Shown here: piece after piece, positions 57,894 to 64,000 of the stretch
How the letters are laid out: each line of letters begins with the position of its first letter
How positions within the stretch are numbered: the first letter of the stretch is position 1
NCBI GenBank assembly: GCA_049324315.1
Contig: JBMOKU010000022.1
Coordinates: 1 to 64,000, forward strand
Direction of reading: 5' to 3'
Source of the DNA: JBMOKU01 sp049324315
GTDB lineage: Bacteria > Bacillota > Clostridia > Peptostreptococcales > Thermotaleaceae
Length of the DNA stretch: 64,000 bases
Notes under the pieces: generated by a model
Databases searched by the model: none
What the model saw: only the letters and a program-made list of their open reading frames with translations
Told to the model about the DNA's origin: nothing
Position numbers and translations under genes: made by a program

Positions 57894-59342
57894 TTAATAC
57901 GCCTTCGCTACATATACCATATGTTTTGCTTCCTTGCCACAGAAGTGACACTTGTCACCCAAATCTTCTTGTTCAAAAGGAATACATCGAATGGTTGCTC
58001 CCGTTTCTGCCTTGATATTGTCCTCACATTCTCTGTTTCCACACCACATTCCCTTGGCAAAGCCCGGGTCTTCTTCCATTCTCTTTTTAAAGCTTTCAAA
58101 GTCTTTAACATAGAAGGTTTTTTCGTCCCTATGTTTTCTTGCTTTTTCAAGAAGTCCATCATGAATGTCATCTAATAATTGCAATACAGTTTCTCTTAGC
58201 CTATCCATCGGAACTGCCTTTTTCTCAAGCGTATCTCTTCTAAAGATCATCACTTGATTATTCTCGATATCTCTTGGTCCTATCTCAATACGAATTGGAA
58301 CCCCTTTCATTTCCCACTCGTTAAACTTCCAGCCTGGTGAGTAGTTTTCATTATCATCAATTTCAATTCGAATATCATCGCCTAATTCCTTCTTCAACGC
58401 ATATACTTTATCCAATACGCCAGGCTTGTGCTGTGCAATCGGAATGATCACCACTTGTGTAGGTGCAACTCTTGGAGGAAGAACCAAACCTCTATTGTCT
58501 CCATGAACCATAATGATACCACCGATCAGTCTCGTCGAAACACCCCAGGAAGTATGATATGGATTCTGAATTTCCCCATTTCGACCTAAGAATGTAATCT
58601 CGAATGCACTGGTAAAATGCTGTCCCAGATTATGGGATGTTCCGGCTTGCAACGCTTTCCCGTCATGCATCAAGGCTTCCATCGTATAGGTTGCATAAGC
58701 CCCCGCAAACTTCTCTTTATCGCTTTTTCTTCCCGTAACAACAGGCATTGCCATCAGCTGTTCAGCCGTCTCTTTATAAATATTCAACATTTGAAGAGTT
58801 TCCTGCTGCGCTTCATCGTAGGTTTCATGCAGTGTATGTCCTTCTTGCCATAGAAACTCAGAAGTTCTTAAGAATGGTCTCGTTGCCTTTTCCCATCGCA
58901 CAACGCTGCACCATTGATTAAATAAATAAGGCAGCTCTCTATAGGATTTCAGCCATTTTGCATACATGGAACAAATAATAGTTTCTGAAGTAGGACGTAC
59001 ACAAAGTCTCTCCTGCAGTTCTTCCTTTCCACCATGGGTTACCCAGGCTACTTCCGGCGCAAATCCTTCCACGTGCTCAGCTTCTTTTTTCAGAAGACTC
59101 TCTGGAATAAGCAGCGGGAAATACATGTTTTTATGACCAGTGTCCTTAAATCGTTTATCCATGTATTTTTGGATGTTTTCCCAAATGGCATAGCCGTAAG
59201 GCTTAATTACCATAAACCCTCTGACAGGGCTGTAGTCTACTAAATCCGTTTTCAAGATTACATCTGTATACCATTGAGGAAAATCAACCTCCATAGGCGT
59301 AATATCTTGCACAAACTGTTTTTCATTCTCTTTTTTTGCCAT
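57894..59342 (-). CDS. proS: prolyl-tRNA synthetase (short, archaeal/eukaryal-like type)
   Basis: Class II synthetase of 482 residues. The ATG at 59342 follows GGAG. Its length and sequence (DFPQWYTDVILKTDLVDYSPVRGFMVIKPYGYAIWE) fit the type without the bacterial editing insertion. Class II motif 2 (TRPFLRTSEFLWQEGHT) and a C-terminal cysteine cluster (CGNRECE ... CHFCGKEA) are visible. It is controlled by a proline T-box with its own promoter. It interrupts the usual ispF-gltX order. Confidence 0.97.
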   Translation of the reverse strand: MAKKENEKQFVQDITPMEVDFPQWYTDVILKTDLVDYSPVRGFMVIKPYGYAIWENIQKYMDKRFKDTGHKNMYFPLLIPESLLKKEAEHVEGFAPEVAWVTHGGKEELQERLCVRPTSETIICSMYAKWLKSYRELPYLFNQWCSVVRWEKATRPFLRTSEFLWQEGHTLHETYDEAQQETLQMLNIYKETAEQLMAMPVVTGRKSDKEKFAGAYATYTMEALMHDGKALQAGTSHNLGQHFTSAFEITFLGRNGEIQNPYHTSWGVSTRLIGGIIMVHGDNRGLVLPPRVAPTQVVIIPIAQHKPGVLDKVYALKKELGDDIRIEIDDNENYSPGWKFNEWEMKGVPIRIEIGPRDIENNQVMIFRRDTLEKKAVPMDRLRETVLQLLDDIHDGLLEKARKHRDEKTFYVKDFESFKKRMEEDPGFAKGMWCGNRECEDNIKAETGATIRCIPFEQEDLGDKCHFCGKEAKHMVYVAKAY

Positions 59343-59394
59343 AAAACTTCTCCTTTCATCGATCACGCTTTTCATGATTTTAATCTGTCAACTA

Positions 59395-59650
59395 AAAAAC
59401 CTTCCGTCTCAAATAAAATTAGAGACGAAAGGCTAAGCTTTCCGCGGTACCACTCTAGTTAATCCCACAAGGATTCCCTTTATCCAGATATAACGGTCTG
59501 GCCCCGTAAAGACTTACTATTTCCTTCAGTCTTAAGCTCCAGGGTCGGTTCAGAAAGCAACTGCTTATGGAGTCTTTCAGCCATGGACTCCACTCTCTAA
59601 AAGCCCGTACATTCTTACTATTCCCGTTCTCAGCCTCTTCAAGTAAATTT
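59395..59650 (-). ncRNA. T-box leader, proline-specific, upstream of proS
   Basis: T-box motif AGAGTGGTACCGCGG (about 59457-59443, minus strand) is followed by a terminator (arms CCTTTCGTCTC/GAGACGGAAGG, 59399-59432, then TTTTTT). Stem I shows the conserved AATAGTAA bulge sequence and a GTTGCT segment before the specifier. Aligned to other T-boxes (GAA-NNN-ACC), the specifier is CCG (59546-59548), a proline codon. It should raise proS expression when tRNA-Pro is uncharged. Confidence 0.92.
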
Positions 59651-59656
59651 ACATAT

Positions 59657-59685
59657 ATATTAACCAATAATACAGAATTTGTCAA
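59657..59685 (-). promoter_or_regulatory. sigma-A promoter of the proS T-box transcript
   Basis: Minus strand: TTGACA (59685-59680) and TAATAT (59662-59657), 17-bp spacer, just after the ispF stop. Confidence 0.85.
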
Positions 59686-59696
59686 CACTAACCAAG

Positions 59697-60182
59697 TTAT
59701 ACGCAAATGTCTGTTTTTTTAATGGAAGCAATAGCTTGCGCAGCAATTCCTTCCCCCGTTCCAGTGAAACCTAGCCCTTCCGTGGTCGTTGCTTTCACAT
59801 TGACAGCATCTATGTCTACGCCTAATGTCTCAGCGATGTTTCGTCTCATCATTTCAATATAAGGCGCCATCTTCGGTTTCTGTGCTATAATCGTCGCATC
59901 CACATTGTTTACGTGGAAACCTCTGCTTATAAGCAAATTATTTACTTCCGCAAGAAGTTTTATACTCGATATGCCTCGATATCTTTCATCCGTATCGGGA
60001 AAATGTTTCCCAATATCTCCAAGAGCAGCAGCTCCAAGCAAAGCATCCTTGATAGCATGAAGCAGAACGTCTGCGTCCGAGTGACCTAGAAGTCCCTTTT
60101 CATAAGGGATCTCAACACCACCCATAATAAGCTTTCTACCTTCTACCAGTCTATGTACATCATAGCCGATTCCAACGCGCAT
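59697..60182 (-). CDS. ispF: 2-C-methyl-D-erythritol 2,4-cyclodiphosphate synthase
   Basis: Fifth step of the MEP isoprenoid pathway, 161 residues. It starts RVGIGYDVHRLVEG, whose Asp and His (D8, H10) bind zinc; H42 in LLGHSDADVLLHA completes the site. GEGIAAQAIASIKK near the end is also typical. It lies 2 bp after ispD. Confidence 0.97.
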   Translation of the reverse strand: MRVGIGYDVHRLVEGRKLIMGGVEIPYEKGLLGHSDADVLLHAIKDALLGAAALGDIGKHFPDTDERYRGISSIKLLAEVNNLLISRGFHVNNVDATIIAQKPKMAPYIEMMRRNIAETLGVDIDAVNVKATTTEGLGFTGTGEGIAAQAIASIKKTDICV

Positions 60183-60184
60183 AT

Positions 60185-60907
60185 TTACTCCCCCATCTCC
60201 ATCCTCTTTCTTAAGATCGCTTCTCCAAAATACAAATCTTCTGGTGTTGTTATTTTAATATTCTCATAGCTGCCTTCGATCATTTTCACAGAAATACCTA
60301 ACCGTTCTACAAGAACCGTATCGTCGGTTCCGATAAAGCCTTCTTGAGCAGCTTTTTGATGTGCCTTCTTCAACAGAATACGATCAAAGGTCTGGGGTGT
60401 ATGGATCGCCCATAGTTCTTTCCGATCAGGGGTTTGCTTGATCATTTGATTGGTATCCACCATCTTGATCGTGTCCTTCACTGGCACCCCAACCCCAACA
60501 GCCCCATAAAGTTCAGCCGTCACAATGCTATCCTCAATATTTCGAACTGTAACAAACGGCCTGGCGCCATCATGGACCACAACAATATCACAATCACTGC
60601 TAACGGCGTCAACGCCCTTCCATACGGATTCTTGTCTTTCCCTGCCACCGGAAACCACCTGACTAACTTTTTTAAGCTTCCACGCCTCTACAATCTCTTT
60701 CTGACAGTATGCCCTTTCGCTTTCTTGAACCACAAGAACAATTTCATGGATTCGGTTTGATTTTTCAAACACTTGCAGCGTATGTACAAGTACAGGCTTG
60801 TCCAATAACTTTATGTATTGTTTATTGACATTCGATCCCATGCGTTTACCTTGTCCTGCTGCAACGACAACAGCCGCAACTTTTCCCTTTTCTTCCAAGT
60901 CCTTCAC
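60185..60907 (-). CDS. ispD: 2-C-methyl-D-erythritol 4-phosphate cytidylyltransferase
   Basis: Third step of the MEP pathway, 240 residues. The nucleotide-binding signature VVVAAGQGKRMGSNVNKQY (about 13-31) and VHDGARPFV (about 106-114) are intact. It follows yacL, separated by a terminator and repeat copy D; copy D ends 26 bp before its start codon. Confidence 0.96.
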   Translation of the reverse strand: MKDLEEKGKVAAVVVAAGQGKRMGSNVNKQYIKLLDKPVLVHTLQVFEKSNRIHEIVLVVQESERAYCQKEIVEAWKLKKVSQVVSGGRERQESVWKGVDAVSSDCDIVVVHDGARPFVTVRNIEDSIVTAELYGAVGVGVPVKDTIKMVDTNQMIKQTPDRKELWAIHTPQTFDRILLKKAHQKAAQEGFIGTDDTVLVERLGISVKMIEGSYENIKITTPEDLYFGEAILRKRMEMGE

Positions 60908-60933
60908 CTCTACATTTTACAACCAATATAGAT

Positions 60934-61019
60934 TACGCCTTTAAAATGGTATTTAGTTTTGCGGGACGGCACGGAGACCGTCCCCTACGAGAGAAAATAC
61001 ACTCTTTTCTAGAAGCGTA
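60934..61019 (-). repeat. 86-bp MITE-like repeat, copy D
   Basis: 86 bp, left end TACGCCTTTAAAATGG, right end TTCTAGAAGCGTA. Central hairpin GGGACGG-CACGGAGA-CCGTCCC followed by CTACGAGAGAAAATACACTC. It lies in the yacL-ispD gap and would form part of any ispD leader. Confidence 0.85.
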
Positions 61020-61057
61020 GGTCTTTATCACATATAGTATAGCATATGTGCAATAAT

Positions 61058-61085
61058 AAAACCCGGTGTTTTTTCACCGGGCTTT
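61058..61085 (-). terminator. intrinsic terminator after yacL
   Basis: Stem AAAGCCCGGTGA/TCACCGGGTTTT-type, about 10-11 bp with an A-rich loop, followed on the minus strand by TTTTATTATT; 19 bp after the yacL stop. Confidence 0.9.
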
Positions 61086-61104
61086 ATGGATTAAAATTAA
61101 TGAA

Positions 61105-62226
61105 TTATGCCGTTTTATCAGCTAAGGATTTAGGCTTTGCAAATATCATCCTTCCAGCAGCAGTCTGTAACACACTGGTTACCAAAACACCCATTGTTTC
61201 ACCAATATGTTTTCTTCCACCTTCTACGACAATCATGGTTCCATCGTCTAAGTATGCAACACCTTGTCCTGATTCTTTACCTTCTTTGATGACTTGCACA
61301 ACCATTTCTTCCCCAGGCAGTACCACCGGCTTTACAGCATTGGCAAGTTCATTAATGTTCAATACAGGCACACCTTGAAGTTCTGCAACTTTATTAAGAT
61401 TGTAGTCGTTGGTGACAACCTTACCTCCCATAAACTGGGCCAGCTTCAACAGCTTAATATCAACTTCTGCCACATCTTCAAAATCCTTATCAACAATCTC
61501 AACTTCCACTTTTAATTCCTTCTGTATTCTGTTCAGAATATCCAGACCTCTTCGTCCTCTGTTGCGCTTTAAACTATCTGATGAATCTGCAATATGCCGA
61601 AGTTCTTCAAGGACAAATTCCGGTATGATGATTGGGCCTTCTACAAAGCCCGTTTGTGTGATATCTGCAATTCTTCCATCAATAATAACACTGGTATCTA
61701 ATATTTTAGGAGAACTTTTATACTCCTTTTTCCCAGGGCCTTTTTCCTTTGGTGTACCCGTCTTTCGAAACAAAGTTGTCAAATTCGCTAAGTCATCTCG
61801 CTTTTTCGTTGAAAGACTTACCCCTAAGTAGCCAAGAAATATATAAAGCAGTATGGAAAGAATCGTTCCTATAAAAGGAATCGGTATTACCATTAGTAAT
61901 TGGCTAATGAGATAGGCAATTAGTAAACCAATGATCAATCCAGCAGAACCCACGACAATATCGGTAGTCGGAATCTTTTGTAATTCTCCTTCAATCCAGT
62001 TGGCCGAAGCTAATCCTCTCTCCATCAACCATGGAGTTAAAATAAAAAATATGATTCCACCAATCAGTGCGCTGGCACTGGTAATGACTAGCTCGGTTAT
62101 GGGTGTTATCTGGGATATAGTAAAAAACTTTTGCATTTCCAGAAGCTTCATAAGCAACACAGAAAGGCCATATCCGGCAGAAGCACCAACTAAAAAAAAC
62201 ACACCTCTGATAATCCTATTAAACAT
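61105..62226 (-). CDS. yacL: membrane PIN/TRAM-domain protein YacL
   Basis: Membrane protein of 373 residues. Four hydrophobic segments occupy about 1-145 (for example GVFFLVGASAGYGLSVLL, ALIGGIIFFILTPWL, VVGSAGLIIGLLIAYLI, FIGTILSILLYIFLGYLG). A PIN nuclease-like domain follows (about 172-290; LDTSVIIDGRIADI, VVTNDYNLNKVA) with conserved Asp residues, then a TRAM domain (about 300-365; VQVIKEGKESGQGVAYLDDGTMIVVEGG). The family is conserved beside disA in Firmicutes; the substrate is unknown. Confidence 0.93.
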   Translation of the reverse strand: MFNRIIRGVFFLVGASAGYGLSVLLMKLLEMQKFFTISQITPITELVITSASALIGGIIFFILTPWLMERGLASANWIEGELQKIPTTDIVVGSAGLIIGLLIAYLISQLLMVIPIPFIGTILSILLYIFLGYLGVSLSTKKRDDLANLTTLFRKTGTPKEKGPGKKEYKSSPKILDTSVIIDGRIADITQTGFVEGPIIIPEFVLEELRHIADSSDSLKRNRGRRGLDILNRIQKELKVEVEIVDKDFEDVAEVDIKLLKLAQFMGGKVVTNDYNLNKVAELQGVPVLNINELANAVKPVVLPGEEMVVQVIKEGKESGQGVAYLDDGTMIVVEGGRKHIGETMGVLVTSVLQTAAGRMIFAKPKSLADKTA

Positions 62227-62272
62227 CCAATTTTCACCTCCTATCCATGAAGTATATCCATCTATATTTCAT

Positions 62273-62300
62273 TTTATAACTATTTGCCATGATATTTCAA
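62273..62300 (-). promoter_or_regulatory. candidate promoter of yacL
   Basis: Minus strand: TTGAAA (62300-62295) and TATAAA (62278-62273), 16-bp spacer, 47 bp before the yacL start and after the carD terminator. Confidence 0.6.
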
Positions 62301-62379
62301 CCGCCTTTATCTTCTATACCCCTTACTATAGATAAATATTCAAGATTTGAGTATATTTTCCTACAATTCATCATAAAAA

Positions 62380-62404
62380 GTGAAGCGTCGACACGACGCT
62401 CCAC
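62380..62404 (-). terminator. intrinsic terminator after carD
   Basis: Stem GTGGAGCGTCG/CGACGCTTCAC (one G-T pair), 3-nt loop, followed on the minus strand by TTTTTATG; 14 bp after the carD stop. Confidence 0.92.
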
Positions 62405-62417
62405 CGTTACAAGCAAC

Positions 62418-62897
62418 TTATTGGATGATAGTCTCGTTTATTAATGCTTCTGCTTCTTTTTCTATCATGCCCTTCGCCAAAACAAGTTCACTGATGAGTA
62501 TTTGTTTTGCGTTGCTGAGCATTTTTCTTTCTCCGGTAGAAAGTCCTTTTTCTTTCTCTCTGAGCATCAGATTTCTTACAACCGAAGCGACTTCATAGAT
62601 GTCTCCACTTTTGATTTTATCCATATTCGCCCTATAACGCCGGTTCCAGTTATGAGGCATTTTCGTCATATCATTTGTCAATACTGCAATCACCTGATCA
62701 ACTTCTTCAAGGGAGATGATTTCTCGAAGTCCTATGTCTTCAACGCTTTCTAAGGGGATCATCACCTTCATATCACCCAGGGGCATTTTCATAATGTAAT
62801 ACTTCCGTTTCTTACCTAGTATCTCTTTTTCCTCAATGGCTTCAATAATACCTGCCCCATGCATAGGATATACGACTTTATCACCAATATTAAACAT
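62418..62897 (-). CDS. carD: CarD/CdnL family transcriptional regulator
   Basis: RNA polymerase-binding protein of 159 residues. The ATG at 62897 lies 8 nt after GGAGG. The N-terminal Tudor-like RID (MFNIGDKVVYPMHGAGIIEAIEEKEI ... YYIMKMPLGDMKVMIP) contacts the polymerase beta subunit in studied members; the C-terminal helical domain includes NWNRRYRANMDKIKSGD and touches promoter DNA. It stabilises open complexes, often at rRNA promoters. Two promoters in tandem precede it. Confidence 0.94.
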   Translation of the reverse strand: MFNIGDKVVYPMHGAGIIEAIEEKEILGKKRKYYIMKMPLGDMKVMIPLESVEDIGLREIISLEEVDQVIAVLTNDMTKMPHNWNRRYRANMDKIKSGDIYEVASVVRNLMLREKEKGLSTGERKMLSNAKQILISELVLAKGMIEKEAEALINETIIQ

Positions 62898-62934
62898 TCG
62901 CAAACCCTCCCGAATTGTACATTACCCTATATTC

Positions 62935-63003
62935 AGTATACACAGAAGATATTATATTGTCAAGAAAATTAATATTTTATCACACGACCCCAAGTGTTGT
63001 CAA
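62935..63003 (-). promoter_or_regulatory. two tandem sigma-A promoters of carD
   Basis: Minus strand. Distal: TTGACA (63003-62998), 18-bp spacer, TAAAAT (62979-62974). Proximal: TTGACA (62963-62958), 17-bp spacer, TATACT (62940-62935). Both have perfect -35 boxes. Confidence 0.85.
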
Positions 63004-63112
63004 TCTAGATTTTGAACATTTTCTCGTTCTTCATACCTACTTTTATTTTTGACTTTCCTGTGGTAAAATAAACTTGTCCATGCAAATAAACACTACTGAG
63101 GTGGTTAATTCT

Positions 63113-63508
63113 ATGAGCGATATGAATTGCAATAAATTTCAAAAAGCAGCATCAGAGGTTTTAATTCGACACAAAAGTATATTGGATACAATTACAAAGC
63201 TCCAAGAAAGCTGCGGAAAAGTCAACCGCGCCGTTGTTAAGTCCGCCACAAGCTGTGGATGCATCAAAATATACGGAGAGAAGCAACCCGTACCAGAGGA
63301 TGCTTCCTACGAGGATTTGCATCAATTCATCACTCACCAGGTATCCGGCGAATTATGCGATATCTGCAAAGACAAAATCGAGAAAGAGTTGGGCAACCAT
63401 TTGTTTTACCTGGTAGCTGTAGCTAATACGATGAAACTGGATGTAGACCAAATATTAAAACAGCAATTAAAGCAAATCGAGACCTTAGGGAAATTTAGTT
63501 TATATTAG
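63113..63508 (+). CDS. small MazG-like helical protein with conserved cysteines, unknown function
   Basis: Plus-strand gene of 132 residues. The ATG at 63113 follows GAGGTGG by 8 nt; an upstream in-frame ATG (63074) lacks a ribosome-binding site. The C-terminal part (SGELCDICKDKIEKELGNHLFYLVAVANTMKLDVDQIL) resembles the acidic helices of MazG-type pyrophosphohydrolases, though not all metal-binding acids are evident. A cysteine pattern stands out: CG-C (SCGCIKI) in the middle and CDIC later, perhaps a metal site. Homologues seem to occur widely in clostridia without a known role. It is divergent from carD and convergent with disA. Confidence 0.78.
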   Translation: MSDMNCNKFQKAASEVLIRHKSILDTITKLQESCGKVNRAVVKSATSCGCIKIYGEKQPVPEDASYEDLHQFITHQVSGELCDICKDKIEKELGNHLFYLVAVANTMKLDVDQILKQQLKQIETLGKFSLY

Positions 63509-63532
63509 TTGAGAAAATATTTTATATGGTTT

Positions 63533-63617
63533 TGCACTTTTAAAGCGAAATTATTTTTTCGGAACGGCACAGGGGCCGTTCCCTACAAAAGAAAATGTAT
63601 TCTGTTTTAGAAACGTA
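63533..63617 (-). repeat. 86-bp MITE-like repeat, copy E
   Basis: 85 bp with weaker ends (TGCACTTTTAAAG and TTTTAGAAACGTA). The central hairpin GGAACGGC-ACAGGG-GCCGTTCC is perfect, with G-C to A-T compensation compared with copy D, and is followed by CTACAAAAGAAAATGTATTCTGTT. It lies between the small MazG-like gene and disA. Confidence 0.8.
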
Positions 63618-63638
63618 AATCTATATACAAAGAGAGAC

Positions 63639-63664
63639 AAACACCAATGGAGCCATTGGTGTTT
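63639..63664. terminator. bidirectional terminator between disA and the small MazG-like gene
   Basis: Stem AAACACCAATGG/CCATTGGTGTTT with a 2-nt nominal loop, flanked by A-rich and T-rich runs. It serves the minus-strand disA, whose stop is 12 bp away, and could also stop the plus-strand gene. Confidence 0.85.
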
Positions 63665-63675
63665 TCATTTGTCCT

Positions 63676-64000
63676 TTACCGTATATGTCGATCCATCATT
63701 ACCTGTTCCTGAACTCTACGCAATCCTTCCTTTATTGTCCTTGCCCTGATTTCACCAATTCCTTCAACATCATCTAGTTCTTCAATGGAAGCTTTCAATA
63801 TTCTTTGGAAATCTTTAAAGTGATCTACAACATTTTGAATAATTGACATAGGTAACCTAGGGATCTTACTAAGTATTCGATATCCCTTAGGAGATACGGG
63901 GGTATCAAGCAGAGCATTAACTCCACCGCTATAACCTAACAGTTTTCCGAAATTGGATAAGTCCAGAAGTTCTTCCGAAGAGAGATTCTTCATCTGTCTA
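63676..64000 (-). CDS. disA: DNA integrity scanning protein DisA (diadenylate cyclase), C-terminal part only
   Basis: The reading frame runs off the right edge of the window, so only about 108 C-terminal residues are seen. They cover the linker (MKNLSSEELLDLSNFGKLLGY) and the helix-hairpin-helix DNA-binding domain (IPRLPMSIIQNVVDHFKDFQRILKASIEELDDVEGIGEIRARTIKEGL). The missing N-terminus would hold the cyclic di-AMP synthase domain. The place beside yacL, carD and ispD is the conserved Firmicutes order. Confidence 0.93.
   Translation of the reverse strand, partial: RQMKNLSSEELLDLSNFGKLLGYSGGVNALLDTPVSPKGYRILSKIPRLPMSIIQNVVDHFKDFQRILKASIEELDDVEGIGEIRARTIKEGLRRVQEQVMMDRHIR

Overview
The window looks like a chromosomal segment of a low-GC, endospore-forming member of the Clostridia (Firmicutes). 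The evidence is the gene order (disA-yacL-ispDF-gltX-cysES-mrnC-rlmB-yacP-sigH-rpmG-secE-nusG-rplKAJL-rpoBC-S12/S7/EF-G/EF-Tu-S10/spc/alpha operons-ecfAAT-truA-rplM-rpsI), the sporulation or germination genes (sigH, cwlD, a Spo0E-like protein), T-box leaders, strong AGGAGG ribosome-binding sites and AT-rich codon use. An Alkaliphilus-like relative is plausible, but the genus cannot be fixed from the sequence alone. Nearly every gene reads on the minus strand; only three small genes and the Spo0E-like gene's promoter read on the plus strand.

Layout. Bases 1-10000 are the most accessory part: a gene-poor left edge, an L,D-transpeptidase, a polysaccharide deacetylase, threonine aldolase, a small unknown gene, the two AmmeMemoRadiSam genes separated by a cluster of DnaA-box sequences, cwlD, a lipoprotein metallopeptidase and a MazG-like protein. 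At 10.2 kb there is a 50-residue Spo0E-like gene. Bases 10.4-47.6 kb hold the translation/transcription superoperons, read right to left: rpmG-secE-nusG-rplKA, rplJL with an L10 leader, rpoBC, rplGB-rpsL-rpsG-fusA-tuf, then S10-spc-alpha, the ECF transporter module, truA and rplM-rpsI. A second tuf gene, identical over its coding region as far as I could compare, lies at 48-49.2 kb directly behind a tRNA-Thr(GGU). Bases 49.4-64 kb hold sigH, rae1, rlmB, thyX, mrnC, cysS/cysE under a Cys T-box, gltX, proS under a Pro T-box, ispF/ispD, yacL, carD, a small MazG-like gene and the 3' end of disA.

Regulation visible in the sequence: sigma-A type promoters before rplM, rpsJ, rplGB, rpoB, rplJ, rpmG, tRNA-Thr/tuf2, sigH, proS, yacL and carD (two in tandem); an L10 leader with a perfect 10-nt antiterminator pairing; two T-boxes; unassigned hairpin leaders before rpsM, rplC and rplGB; and intrinsic terminators at most operon ends.

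No obviously new defence system, prophage, CRISPR array or large mobile element is present. The signals most worth following are: (1) a family of five ~86-bp, MITE-like intergenic repeats with terminal inverted repeats, all in one orientation, built round a covarying hairpin followed by CTAC, together with related palindromic elements, one of them inside the cysE leader; (2) three perfect and one near-perfect DnaA boxes within 208 bp between the AmmeMemoRadiSam genes; (3) a 51-residue Arg/Asp/Asn/Gly repeat tail on ribosomal protein S3 and a 53-residue acidic tail on RpoB; and (4) several hairpin leaders in ribosomal operons.
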